Shown one piece after another: positions 38,560 to 47,863 of a stretch of DNA of 64,000 nucleotides. Source of the stretch: Paludibacteraceae bacterium (lineage in GTDB: Bacteria; Bacteroidota; Bacteroidia; Bacteroidales; Paludibacteraceae); the NCBI GenBank assembly GCA_017517845.1, contig JAFWXW010000018.1, positions 1 through 64,000 on the forward strand, in the 5' to 3' direction. The position numbers and the translations under genes are program-made. Positions within the stretch are counted from its first letter, which is position 1, and every line of letters starts with the position of its first letter. The notes below the pieces were generated by a model. That model worked only from the letters and a program-made list of their open reading frames with translations. It did not search any database and was not told where the DNA came from.

Positions 38560-39797
38560 TGAGAGATTATTTAAGTAAAATATTCACTGGCGATAAAATA
38601 TTATGGGGTATTATCTTCATTTTATTTATCATATCAGGTGTAGAAATGTTCTCTGCCATAAGTTCTTCTGCATATAAGGCTGCTGCAAGAGGAAGTAATC
38701 ACTTAGCTCCATTCTTTGGCCATTTATTACATCTTGGAGTTGGAGGTTTAGCACTAATTATTATTCAGAAAATTCCTTTTGACAAATTGAGGCTCTTATC
38801 ATTCGTTGCAGTTATAATATCTATAATATTATTGATTTTAACACCATTTTTGGGGAAAGAAGTGAATGATGCCAAAAGAGCCATTGAAGTAGGAGGATTT
38901 GAACTTCAAACCATAGAACTAGGCAAATTTGCACTAATAGTCTGTCTATCAGAAATTTTAGGAAGAAACTACAAACAGGGAGACCCCCTTCTCAAAGAGA
39001 AGTTCCCTATGAAGAGTTTCATTATCATGGTAAGTATCATTGGTATTTTCTGTGGACTGATTCTAATCCAAAACCTTTCTACTGCTGTGATTTTAGGAGG
39101 TATATCCTTATTTATGATGATAATTGCAGAAGTGGATTGGAAAAAAATAGGAATGCTGATAGGTATAGTATTATGTGCTGTACTTTTGGTATATGGAGTA
39201 AATAAGGCATTACCAGATAAATATCAACTTGAGAGATTCTCTATCTGGGAGGATAGGGTTATAGAGATTTTTGCTAGTAAAGATGAAGAAAATGCATACA
39301 AAATAACAGACGAAAACAGACAAATCATAAACTCAGAAATTGCAATAGCTAAAGGATATAAACCATGTGGTCCGGGGAATAGTACTCAAAGAGATTACCT
39401 TCCTCTTGCATTCTCAGACTTTATTTATGCCATTTTAATAGAAGAATGGGGACTTGTGGGAGGTTTATTTACTATATTACTTTACCTTTGCATTCTGGCA
39501 CGTGCTGGTCGAGTTGTGAGAAAATGTGACAGAAAAAACTTAGTTGAGGCACTCATGGTTATAGGTCTGTCTCTACTTATCGTACTACAAGCCTTCGTTA
39601 GTATGGGGGTAACAGTACATTTAGGACCTGTAACTGGACAACAATTACCACTCATTAGTCGTGGTGGTATGGGTATTATGCTCACCTGCTGTTACTTAGG
39701 TATTATAATAAACATAAGTAACAAAGTATTAAATGAAAATAAAGAAGAAGAACCTAGTGATAACACAATAATTAATTCAGATGGCAAAAACAGTTAG
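38559..39797 (+). CDS. ftsW: Septal peptidoglycan polymerase FtsW
   Basis: A 412-residue SEDS-family glycosyltransferase with about ten membrane helices, partner of FtsI. The family motif region reads LPLISRGGMGIML near the C-terminus (usual form PxISxGGSS). A large extracytoplasmic loop lies before it (about residues 215-285). Its start overlaps murD (TAATG) and its end overlaps the murG::murC start by 17 nt. Confidence 0.94.
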   Translation: MRDYLSKIFTGDKILWGIIFILFIISGVEMFSAISSSAYKAAARGSNHLAPFFGHLLHLGVGGLALIIIQKIPFDKLRLLSFVAVIISIILLILTPFLGKEVNDAKRAIEVGGFELQTIELGKFALIVCLSEILGRNYKQGDPLLKEKFPMKSFIIMVSIIGIFCGLILIQNLSTAVILGGISLFMMIIAEVDWKKIGMLIGIVLCAVLLVYGVNKALPDKYQLERFSIWEDRVIEIFASKDEENAYKITDENRQIINSEIAIAKGYKPCGPGNSTQRDYLPLAFSDFIYAILIEEWGLVGGLFTILLYLCILARAGRVVRKCDRKNLVEALMVIGLSLLIVLQAFVSMGVTVHLGPVTGQQLPLISRGGMGIMLTCCYLGIIINISNKVLNENKEEEPSDNTIINSDGKNS

Positions 39798-42234
39798 AGT
39801 AATAATTAGCGGAGGAGGTACAGGAGGACATATCTTCCCTGCTGTTTCTATAGCCAATGCTATTAAAGAAAAATTACCTACAGCAGAAATTCTATTTGTA
39901 GGAGCAGAAGGTCGTATGGAAATGGAAAAAGTTCCAGCGGCAGGATATTCTATTATTGGTCTGCCAATACAAGGACTATATAGATCGTTCACTTTTAAGA
40001 ACTTTAAAGTAATAGCCAAAGCCATCAGCAGCCTTAAAAAAGCCAAGAAAATTATCAAAGACTTCAATCCAGACATTGCGATAGGTGTAGGAGGCTATGC
40101 TAGCGGTCCACTTTTGTGGCAAGCCGCATCTATGGGTATTCCAACCCTTATTCAAGAGCAAAATTCATACGCTGGTGTAACTAACAAATTGTTGGCAAAA
40201 AAAGCAAATAAAATTTGTGTTGCATACCAAAATATGGATAGATTTTTCCCTGCCGATAGAATTATATACACAGGGAATCCTGTTAGACAAAACCTATTAG
40301 AAGGCATTGACAAAAAGGAAGAAGCTTATAAACATTTCAACCTAGACCCAATGAAGAAGACCATATTGGTAGTGGGTGGAAGTCTAGGTGCTAGAACCAT
40401 AAATGAAAGTCTTAGACTAGGTTTAGAAAAATTGGTTGCAGAAAAAAACATTCAAATCATTTGGCAAACAGGTAAATTCTATATAGAAGACATACGTAAA
40501 TCTGTAGAAGAATTTAGATCCAAAACAGGAACAAGTACAGAAAATCTTTATATTTCTGATTTCATTCCAAATATGGACCTAGCATACTCTATTGCAGACC
40601 TAGTGGTTTCACGTGCAGGTGCAAGTTCCATTTCTGAACTAAGTCTTTTGAAGAAAGCATGCATTCTAGTTCCTTCTCCAAACGTATCAGAAGATCATCA
40701 GAGAAAGAATGCCATGGCACTAGTAGAAAAAAATGCTGCCATTATGATTACCGATGACAAATCTAGAGAAGAACTAGTAAACAATATGCTAGATTTGGTA
40801 AAAAAAGAAGAAGCACTAAGTTCTTTAAGAAAGAATATAACTAGTTTTGCTTGCCCTGCAGCGGCAGAACAAATAGCTATAGAGGTATTTAAAACCATAG
40901 GAATTACAGACCCTGCACTAATATCTAGACGCAAGAGTGCTACACCTCAACCAAAAAAAGCCAAAAAGAAAGAAAGCAATAAAAGGTATTTCTTTTTGGG
41001 CATTGGCGGTATAGGAATGAGTGCCATTGCCAGATATTTTCACAAGCAAGGTCATTTGGTGGCTGGTTATGACCTAACCAAAACACCACTAACAGAAAAA
41101 CTAGAAGAAGAAGGAATCAAGATTCATTACAAAGATAATATAAGTCTAGTTCCTGTTAAATTTATGGACAGAGACAATACTATTATTATCTACACCCCTG
41201 CCATTCCAGATGATATGTCAGAAAAGGTTTTCTTCAAAGAAGGAAACTTTACAATGTTGAAACGTTCAGAAATATTAGGAGAACTAACAGACGGAAAGAA
41301 AGCCCTATGCGTGGCTGGAACTCACGGAAAAACCACCACTTCTACCCTACTAGCACATATACTAAACCAAAGAGCAGAAAAGGTTAATGCCTTTTTGGGT
41401 GGTATTTCAAAAAATTATGAATCAAACCTAATAGTTAGCAGTGCAGACCAAGTAGTAGTGGAAGCAGACGAATATGATAGGTCATTTTTAAGATTAAAAC
41501 CCAATATGGCCATTGTCACTGCCACCGATGCAGACCATTTGGACATATACGGGACCAAGGAAGAACTATTAAAAACATTTGCAGAGTTCACTTCTTTGAT
41601 AGAAGAAAATGGTGTATTAGTAATGAAAAAAGGCATTGAAATGGTGCCAAATGTAAAAGAAAGCGTAAAAGTATATGAATACTCCGCTTCTGAAAAGGCA
41701 GATTTCTATGCAGAAAACATCACAATAGAAAACGGAGAATTATATTTTGACTTTGTTGGCTTAGGCAAAAAAATAGAAAAAGTCCAATTAGGTGTACCTA
41801 TCAAAATAAACGTGGAAAATGCTGTTGCTGCCATGGCTATAGCAATGCTAAATGGTATGTCTGCTCAAACAATAAAGAAAGCAGTTCAAACATTTAGAGG
41901 TAGCGTTCGTAGATTTGACATTAAAGTAAAAAACAACAAAGTGGTTTATATAGACGACTATGCACATCACCCAGAAGAAATTAAGGCTTGCGTAGAATCT
42001 ATTAGGTCATTATATCCAGACAAAAGAATCTGCGGTATTTTCCAACCACACCTATATAGTAGGACAAAAGATTTTGCAAACGAATTTGCAGAAAGTTTAT
42101 CAAAACTAGATGATGTAATTGTACTAGATATTTATCCCGCAAGAGAGCTTCCTATCAAAGGAGTTACCTCAAATCTGATACATAGAAAGATAAAAGGCAA
42201 GAAATCTGTTTTGTGCAAAAAGAAGATTGTCTAA
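39781..42234 (+). CDS. murG-murC: MurG-MurC fusion protein (C-terminus frame-shifted)
   Basis: An 817-residue in-frame fusion of two consecutive enzymes of the pathway. Residues 1 to about 380 are MurG, the lipid II-forming GlcNAc transferase (ISGGGTGGHIFPAVS; QEQNSYAG; SRAGASSISEL). A lysine-rich linker of about 20 residues follows. From about 401 it is MurC, the UDP-MurNAc:L-Ala ligase (FLGIGGIGMSA; P-loop GTHGKTTTSTLL; DDYAHHPEE). The frame stops at 42234. A -1 shift in the preceding AAAAAG (42207-42212) opens 34 more codons, including the conserved MurC tail TIGAGNID. That frame ends at 42335, in the TAGTG that also starts ftsQ. The intact product would be about 851 residues. Either the base is missing by error or mutation, or slippage restores it. 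Confidence 0.9.
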   Translation: MAKTVRVIISGGGTGGHIFPAVSIANAIKEKLPTAEILFVGAEGRMEMEKVPAAGYSIIGLPIQGLYRSFTFKNFKVIAKAISSLKKAKKIIKDFNPDIAIGVGGYASGPLLWQAASMGIPTLIQEQNSYAGVTNKLLAKKANKICVAYQNMDRFFPADRIIYTGNPVRQNLLEGIDKKEEAYKHFNLDPMKKTILVVGGSLGARTINESLRLGLEKLVAEKNIQIIWQTGKFYIEDIRKSVEEFRSKTGTSTENLYISDFIPNMDLAYSIADLVVSRAGASSISELSLLKKACILVPSPNVSEDHQRKNAMALVEKNAAIMITDDKSREELVNNMLDLVKKEEALSSLRKNITSFACPAAAEQIAIEVFKTIGITDPALISRRKSATPQPKKAKKKESNKRYFFLGIGGIGMSAIARYFHKQGHLVAGYDLTKTPLTEKLEEEGIKIHYKDNISLVPVKFMDRDNTIIIYTPAIPDDMSEKVFFKEGNFTMLKRSEILGELTDGKKALCVAGTHGKTTTSTLLAHILNQRAEKVNAFLGGISKNYESNLIVSSADQVVVEADEYDRSFLRLKPNMAIVTATDADHLDIYGTKEELLKTFAEFTSLIEENGVLVMKKGIEMVPNVKESVKVYEYSASEKADFYAENITIENGELYFDFVGLGKKIEKVQLGVPIKINVENAVAAMAIAMLNGMSAQTIKKAVQTFRGSVRRFDIKVKNNKVVYIDDYAHHPEEIKACVESIRSLYPDKRICGIFQPHLYSRTKDFANEFAESLSKLDDVIVLDIYPARELPIKGVTSNLIHRKIKGKKSVLCKKKIV

Positions 42235-42334
42235 ACGAACTAAAATTGCATAAATTTGATGTTCTTATAACCATAGGAGCTGGAAATATAGACCAATTAG
42301 TTAATCCTATTACTGAGTACTTAAATACATTATA

Positions 42335-43084
42335 GTGACAGAACGAACAAAAAATATTATCATCAATGTCCTGATATGGCTTGTTGTAGTCATATTGGGA
42401 GGATATTGTATATTTTCTATCATAATGTTTGGTTCCAAAGAGAAAGAAAATATCTGTAAAAACATTATCATAGATATAGATGATAAATATAATTTTATTC
42501 AAGAAGAGGATATAACTAATACTTTAAAAAGACACAGAATCTATCCTACAGGTAAGGTCATTACACACAAAGATGCAGATAAAATAGAAAAAGTTCTTTC
42601 AAAACTTAGCCTTTCAAAAGAGGTGGAATGCTATATGGGCGACAGCACTCTGTATATAGACATTACACAGAGAAAACCTGTTTATAGAGTATTCACTAGT
42701 AATAATGAGTCTTATTATGTAGATAATGATAGAAAAATAATGCCCACTTCTAGTAATTTCACAGCAAAAGTACCTATTGTCATAGGACATTTGGACAAGG
42801 TTCAAGCATGTGAAGAGGTATATGACGTAGTAACATTTTTGGAGAAAGATAAATATTGGAATTCTCTTTTCAAACAGATTTATATCACTTCCGATCAGGA
42901 TATAGTACTTATCAGCAAGCAGGGTGTAGAGGAAATTCTTCTGGGTAATATAGGTGAATACAAAGAGAAATTACTCGTTTTGAAGAAATGGTACGAAAAT
43001 TATCCAGAGAGAAACTGTGATACATTATATTCTAGGATAAACCTAAAATATGACAACCTTATTTATTGCACAAGAAAAAAATAA
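42335..43084 (+). CDS. ftsQ: Cell division protein FtsQ
   Basis: A 249-residue bitopic division protein: one membrane helix (about residues 8-31), then a POTRA-like domain (about 45-115) and a beta domain. It begins with GTG, whose G is also the last base of the TAG that ends the restored murC frame. This supports that frame as the true one. The sequence is divergent, and identification rests on topology, the KEVEC/ITQRKPVYRV region and its place before ftsA. Confidence 0.88.
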   Translation: MTERTKNIIINVLIWLVVVILGGYCIFSIIMFGSKEKENICKNIIIDIDDKYNFIQEEDITNTLKRHRIYPTGKVITHKDADKIEKVLSKLSLSKEVECYMGDSTLYIDITQRKPVYRVFTSNNESYYVDNDRKIMPTSSNFTAKVPIVIGHLDKVQACEEVYDVVTFLEKDKYWNSLFKQIYITSDQDIVLISKQGVEEILLGNIGEYKEKLLVLKKWYENYPERNCDTLYSRINLKYDNLIYCTRKK

Positions 43085-43089
43085 AATAT

Positions 43090-44133
43090 ATGAACGAAAC
43101 TTTACGTATAGCAGCATTTGATATAGGAACCAACAAGATAGTTGGTGCTGTATCAGAAAAAACAGAAGATTCCTTTTCTATTATTGCTATAGAGGAGGAA
43201 AATACTCGTTCTGGAAGCGTTTACAAAGGCAAGATCAATAATGTGAGCGATGTTGCATTCCAAATCGTTAGCATTATTAGGAAACTTAACAACAAAATAA
43301 ACGCCAAGATTAATAGTGCATATATCAGCATTTCCAACGAAAAAGGTTATCACACCGAAGAGTGGGACAAACTAGTAAAAGAATTGGGGAGTAGAGGTGT
43401 AAAAGTATATACACTAGACAGACTAGATTGTATGGCAGATGCTTTGATGAGTAATGCAGAAAAAGAAATAGGTTGTCTTTTGATAGATTTTGGTGCTGGT
43501 TGTACTTCTTTTATTTTGAGAAATAATAATTCTGCAGACAAAAGAGGAATTATTCCATTGGGTGGTAATAATATCACCAAAGACCTTACATTCCTAAATC
43601 TTAAAACACAAGAGGCAGAAAAACTAAAAATAAAATTGGGAACTACCAAACCAGAAAAATTAATAAGACCCAATGCACGTATCATTTTGGAGAAAAGTGA
43701 CAACTTAAACGAAGCCAAATTTACCACTCCACTTATACTATCACAAATGATAGAAGATCGTGTCAAGGATATTTGCCTAAGATTTTTGGACCCTCTGAAA
43801 AAACAAGACGAGTTTTCCAAACCTGGCAGAAGTATTATCCTAGTGGGTGGAGGTGCATATTTGAGAGACCTTCCAGAATGGATTAGTGACCAAACAGGTC
43901 TTTCTGTAAAAATAGAAGATAAATTTAACCTAGTAGAAGCTCCAGACGATGTTAATATTTACAATGCTAGATTTGCTAGCATTATAAGTCTTTTGCACAA
44001 CGGAACAGAAGACTGCAGGGTGAAAGATGAAACTTTAAAAAAGAAAAAAGATAAAAAAAGTTCAGGTAAATTCATAGAAAAAATATTACGTAAAAGTATG
44101 AATACCATTTTTGGTGACGAACAATATAACTAA
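43090..44133 (+). CDS. ftsA: FtsA-like division ATPase lacking subdomain 1C
   Basis: A 347-residue actin-fold protein that tethers FtsZ to the membrane. The phosphate-1 motif is AAFDIGTNKIVGAV, phosphate-2 is LLIDFGAGCTSF, and the adenosine motif is ILVGGGAYL. The end KFIEKILRKSMNTIF can form the membrane-targeting amphipathic helix. Usual FtsA proteins have about 400-450 residues. Here the segment from SAYISISNEKG (about 78) to VKVYTLDRL (about 107) leaves no room for the 1C (SHS2) subdomain, which in E. coli spans about residues 84-162. I start at 43090; an ATG at 43066 lies inside ftsQ and adds only lysine-rich residues. Confidence 0.9.
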   Translation: MNETLRIAAFDIGTNKIVGAVSEKTEDSFSIIAIEEENTRSGSVYKGKINNVSDVAFQIVSIIRKLNNKINAKINSAYISISNEKGYHTEEWDKLVKELGSRGVKVYTLDRLDCMADALMSNAEKEIGCLLIDFGAGCTSFILRNNNSADKRGIIPLGGNNITKDLTFLNLKTQEAEKLKIKLGTTKPEKLIRPNARIILEKSDNLNEAKFTTPLILSQMIEDRVKDICLRFLDPLKKQDEFSKPGRSIILVGGGAYLRDLPEWISDQTGLSVKIEDKFNLVEAPDDVNIYNARFASIISLLHNGTEDCRVKDETLKKKKDKKSSGKFIEKILRKSMNTIFGDEQYN

Positions 44134-44140
44134 ATAAATT

Positions 44141-45373
44141 ATGGATTACAATAATACATTAGAATTTAATGAAGCAGGAAAACCTAATTCATTTATCAAA
44201 GTAATAGGTGTTGGTGGTGGTGGCGGTAACGCCGTCAATCACATGTATGGCGAAGGCATAGATGATGTTAGCTTTGCTATATTTAATACAGATTATCAAG
44301 ACCTTCTAAAGTCCAAAATACCTGTAAAATTACAGTTGGGCAAAGATGTAACAAACGGACTTGGTGCTGGTGGAAATCCCGAAAAAGGCAAAGCTGCAGC
44401 AGAAGAGTCAAGAGAAGAAATTAAAGATATTCTCAAAGCAGACAATACCAAAATGGTATTTGTCACTGCTGGTATGGGAGGTGGTACTGGTACTGGTGCT
44501 GCACCAATAGTGGCTGGTATTGCCAAAGAAATGGGAATATTGACCGTAGGTATTGTTACCATTCCATTTGAATTTGAGATGCCCAAAAAGAGAAATAATG
44601 CTCTCAAAGGTGTAGAAGAAATGAGTAAAAATGTAGATGCTCTTTTAGTTATAAATAACCAACAACTAGTAAACATTTACCCAGACCTAGATATGGGCAA
44701 TGCCTTTGCCAAAGCCGATGAAATCCTAAACGATTCAGCAAAAGGTATAGCAGACATCATTACTCAAACAGGTTATATAAATGTGGACTTTGCAGATGTT
44801 TGTGCTATTATGAAAGATAGTGGTGTGGCTATTATGAACACTGGTTTTGCAAATGACAATTCAGAAACTCGTGTCCTAGATGCTATAAAAGACGCATTAG
44901 CTTCTCCACTACTCAAAGATAGCAATATACGTGGAGCACAACGTATTCTACTTAATATTCACACTTCAAAAGACAATAAACTGACAATGAAAGAAACAGA
45001 ACATCTTAAGAGGTTCTTATATAGCATTGGTCACGACATTGAGTTTATCTGGGGTGCGATTTATGATGACAACTTAGAAGAGTCATTAAGAATTACACTT
45101 ATTGCCACAGGCTTCAAGATTGATGAAATACCAAGTATTGGTAAAATAGAAAGTAGCAGTACTACTATAGATGATGTTTTATATTCTGTAAAAGAGACTT
45201 CTACCCCTGTGGTAAAAGAACAACCAAAAGTAGAAATAGAAAAAGAAATAGTAGAAGCTCCTACAGAAGAACCTGCAGAAAAAGAACCAGAAGAGGATAT
45301 TATAGATTGGGACTCTTGGACTGCAGACGAAGATGAGAACGACGAAATTCCACCTTCACAACGTAAGAAATAA
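44141..45373 (+). CDS. ftsZ: Cell division GTPase FtsZ
   Basis: A 410-residue tubulin homologue that forms the Z-ring. GTP-binding elements are intact: GVGGGGGNAVNHM near the N-terminus, the tubulin signature GGGTGTGAAP, and the synergy-loop region after about residue 205 (NVDFADVCAIM). A long acidic linker (about 335-400) ends in the peptide DEIPPSQRKK, the probable docking tail for FtsA. It is the last gene of the cluster and is followed by a clear terminator. Confidence 0.97.
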   Translation: MDYNNTLEFNEAGKPNSFIKVIGVGGGGGNAVNHMYGEGIDDVSFAIFNTDYQDLLKSKIPVKLQLGKDVTNGLGAGGNPEKGKAAAEESREEIKDILKADNTKMVFVTAGMGGGTGTGAAPIVAGIAKEMGILTVGIVTIPFEFEMPKKRNNALKGVEEMSKNVDALLVINNQQLVNIYPDLDMGNAFAKADEILNDSAKGIADIITQTGYINVDFADVCAIMKDSGVAIMNTGFANDNSETRVLDAIKDALASPLLKDSNIRGAQRILLNIHTSKDNKLTMKETEHLKRFLYSIGHDIEFIWGAIYDDNLEESLRITLIATGFKIDEIPSIGKIESSSTTIDDVLYSVKETSTPVVKEQPKVEIEKEIVEAPTEEPAEKEPEEDIIDWDSWTADEDENDEIPPSQRKK

Positions 45374-45380
45374 GACATAA

Positions 45381-45412
45381 AAAAAGTTGAATTCTGCGAT
45401 TCAACTTTTTTT
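45381..45412. terminator. Terminator after ftsZ
   Basis: A 12-bp stem AAAAAGTTGAAT/ATTCAACTTTTT with a 6-nt loop. It can work in both directions between the convergent ftsZ and OmpH-like genes. Confidence 0.9.
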
Positions 45413-45429
45413 ATATATTTTACTCATAC

Positions 45430-46008
45430 TTATTCTTCTGCATTTAAGATTTCTAACACATTAGAAGTAATATTATATTTTTCATTACCAAATAGAATAT
45501 TATCTTTACCAGTGTTTGTTAATATAAAGTCAAAACCTGCTTCTTTGTTATAGGTATTAATTACAGAATCTATAACAAGGTTTAGTTTCTCGGTCATCTT
45601 TTGTTGTTTTGCAAGTAATTCTTGCTCCATCTTGATACCCAACTCTTGTAGGTCTTTTTGTTTTCTTAGAAGTCTGTCTTGCTCAGACAAAGCACGTTCT
45701 TGAGTCAAGAAAGCATTGTGCTGAACTTTATTTTGAAATTCTTCAATTTCTTTTTGTAAAGCAGACGCTTTTTGGTTAAGACTTGCTCTAGATTTTTCTT
45801 CCTCTTGGATTAGTTCTTCGCTCATTTGTTTATACACATTATAATTCAAAAGCAAAGAATCCATTTTTACGTATGCAATAGAAATCTTAGTAGAAAGACT
45901 ATCTGCATCTACCATTGGACAATCTGTCTTAGGACATTGGTTGCATGAAACTATAGACATTACAAGAAATGTACTAACTAAACCAACAAATAACTTAATA
46001 ATTTTCAT
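45430..46008 (-). CDS. OmpH/Skp-like periplasmic lipoprotein
   Basis: A 192-residue protein with a lipoprotein signal (lipobox near MSIVSC, about residue 22) and a long coiled coil (about 60-150) of the OmpH/Skp chaperone type. The opening IAYVKMDSLLLNYNVYKQM and closing GFDFILTN segments match the family. Skp proteins hold outer-membrane proteins in transit. The lipid anchor is less common than a soluble form. A small membrane-protein gene lies 3 nt upstream in the same operon. Confidence 0.86.
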   Translation of the reverse strand: MKIIKLFVGLVSTFLVMSIVSCNQCPKTDCPMVDADSLSTKISIAYVKMDSLLLNYNVYKQMSEELIQEEEKSRASLNQKASALQKEIEEFQNKVQHNAFLTQERALSEQDRLLRKQKDLQELGIKMEQELLAKQQKMTEKLNLVIDSVINTYNKEAGFDFILTNTGKDNILFGNEKYNITSNVLEILNAEE

Positions 46009-46011
46009 ACT

Positions 46012-46212
46012 TTATTTTTTTATAAATTTTTCTTTTCTTTGAGCTTCTCTATCTTGTGAACGTACACACTTAATACCTCGTTTTCTCATTTCTTCATTTG
46101 AATCCACGTGTATAGATGGAAACTTTCCTTTTTTGGTAAAAAACACCCTGTAACCCATTAATAGAATGGCAGGTAAGAGAATTACTAATATGAGAAGAAA
46201 TGTTTTTATCAT
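46012..46212 (-). CDS. Small conserved membrane protein
   Basis: A 66-residue protein with one N-terminal membrane helix (about residues 3-22) and a basic tail with GKFPSIHVDSNEEMRKRGIKCVRSQ. The pattern FPxxHVxxNxxMRKxGIxC recurs in small Bacteroidetes membrane proteins of unknown function. It precedes the OmpH-like gene by 3 nt. Confidence 0.72.
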   Translation of the reverse strand: MIKTFLLILVILLPAILLMGYRVFFTKKGKFPSIHVDSNEEMRKRGIKCVRSQDREAQRKEKFIKK

Positions 46213-46265
46213 ACTTTGTGTATGTTATATCATTACAAATTAGTTACAAATATACACTTAAAACC

Positions 46266-46296
46266 TTTCTCTTGTTAATCATTTTTCCTATTTTTG
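46266..46296 (+). promoter_or_regulatory. Predicted promoter for pepD
   Basis: TTTC (46266-46269), a 19-bp spacer and TATTTTTG (46289-46296) match the Bacteroidetes consensus with one mismatch in the -33 box. The leader would be about 40 nt. Confidence 0.5.
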
Positions 46297-46341
46297 TAAA
46301 TTATAAACTAAAAACATACGAATTTAACATTTTTAAACTAT

Positions 46342-47763
46342 ATGCAAGATTTTCAACCAAAATACGCACAGATTTGGAAATATTTTAATGAGATATGTTC
46401 CACCCCTCGCCCTAGCGGAAAAGAAGAAAAAATAAGAGAATATTTATTGGATTTTGCCCAAAAAGAGGGATTTATTTCCAAAGTAGATAAGGCTGGTAAT
46501 GTGCTAATTACAAGAAAAGGAGAAGAACCTGCCATTGCCCTTCAGGCACATATGGATATGGTCTGCGAAAAGAATAATAATGTGGAGCATGATTTCCTTA
46601 CAGAGGGTATTAAAACCTACATAAAAGACGGCTGGATGCATGCCGAAGGCACCACACTAGGAGCAGACAACGGCATTGGTATGGCTATGATTATGGCTGC
46701 AATGAAGTCTTATACAGGAAATAAAACCATAGAAGGTATTTTCACTGTAGAAGAAGAAACAGGACTTTCTGGAGCAGAAAGAATGGAAAAAGATTTCTTC
46801 ACCGCACAAACTATTATAAACCTAGACTCAGAAGAAGAGGACGAACTTATTATAGGTTGTGCTGGCGGTTGTACCACAAAAGCACACCTAAAAAAGGAAG
46901 AAGAAGACATACCACAAGCAGGTCAGTTTTATATAGAAATAAGTGTAAAAGGACTACTTGGTGGTCATAGTGGTGGTGATATTCATTTGGCTCGTGCCAA
47001 CGCCAACAAACTTATCGGAGACTTTTTGCGAATAACCAACGAAAAATATGGCATACAACTTTGCGAAATAAATGGCGGAAACCTTCACAATGCCATTCCA
47101 CGTGAGGCAAGTGCAGTTTTTGTACTTCCATACGCACATAGAGAACATGTGAGAATAGATTGGAACATCTATGTGGCAGATATGGAAGACGTTTGGCTAG
47201 AGTTTGAACCAAAAATGAGATTTGACCTTGGTTCTACCCGCCCTCGCAGCAAAGCATTTACAAAAGCCCTTACAGAAAAAATCATCAACTCACTTTCTCG
47301 TGCAGAGCATGGTATAATAGAATGGGAAAACAAAGAACTAAACTCAGTTAAGACTTCTACCAATTTGGCTTCTATTAAAACACTAGAAGAAGAAGTGCTT
47401 ATTACCACTAGCCAAAGAAGTTTTTCAGAAGCAGACCTTGCCAGCCTAGGCTTCAAAACATACGAAACATTTACCGAATGTGGTGCCCTTGCAGAAGTGT
47501 CTGATGCCTACCCTGCTTGGCAACCAAAATATGAATCCAAGATTTTGGAAGTCACTCGCACTGCATACAAAGAACTTATGGGCAAAGACCCTATAGTAAA
47601 ATGTATGCACGCAGGCCTAGAATGCGGTCTTCTTTACAAAAAGAACCCTATGCTAGACATCATCTCGTTTGGTCCAACCCTACGCGGTGTCCACTCCCCA
47701 GACGAAAAACTAGATTTAAAATCTACCGAAAAGATTTTTGAATTGTTGATGAAGGTGTTGTAG
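46342..47763 (+). CDS. pepD: Cytosolic beta-Ala-His dipeptidase PepD
   Basis: A 473-residue M20 family metallodipeptidase (PepD type). Zinc ligands and catalytic residues are visible in LQAHMDMVCE (His, Asp), LGADNGIGMA (bridging Asp), EEETGLSG (catalytic Glu) and the later CMHAGLECG. The inserted lid/dimerisation domain (about 190-370) includes KGLLGGHSGGDI. It cleaves short peptides, classically carnosine-like Xaa-His dipeptides. It stands alone with its own promoter and terminator. Confidence 0.95.
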   Translation: MQDFQPKYAQIWKYFNEICSTPRPSGKEEKIREYLLDFAQKEGFISKVDKAGNVLITRKGEEPAIALQAHMDMVCEKNNNVEHDFLTEGIKTYIKDGWMHAEGTTLGADNGIGMAMIMAAMKSYTGNKTIEGIFTVEEETGLSGAERMEKDFFTAQTIINLDSEEEDELIIGCAGGCTTKAHLKKEEEDIPQAGQFYIEISVKGLLGGHSGGDIHLARANANKLIGDFLRITNEKYGIQLCEINGGNLHNAIPREASAVFVLPYAHREHVRIDWNIYVADMEDVWLEFEPKMRFDLGSTRPRSKAFTKALTEKIINSLSRAEHGIIEWENKELNSVKTSTNLASIKTLEEEVLITTSQRSFSEADLASLGFKTYETFTECGALAEVSDAYPAWQPKYESKILEVTRTAYKELMGKDPIVKCMHAGLECGLLYKKNPMLDIISFGPTLRGVHSPDEKLDLKSTEKIFELLMKVL

Positions 47764-47769
47764 GAACTT

Positions 47770-47806
47770 AAGAGGGCTACAAAAAAATATTTTGCCGCCC
47801 TCTTTT
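47770..47806 (+). terminator. pepD terminator
   Basis: AAGAGGGC/GCCCTCTT stem with an A-rich loop of 19 nt and a short T4 tail, just after the pepD stop. Confidence 0.6.
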
Positions 47807-47863
47807 GGTAAAGTTATACTCTGTTACTATTGTCTTTCATATCAGTCTTTATTTAATCACATC

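Noticed and set aside
42235..42334. Plain non-coding spacer between murC and ftsQ
   Set aside because: It encodes the conserved MurC tail in the -1 frame and ends in the ftsQ start overlap, so it is displaced coding sequence.
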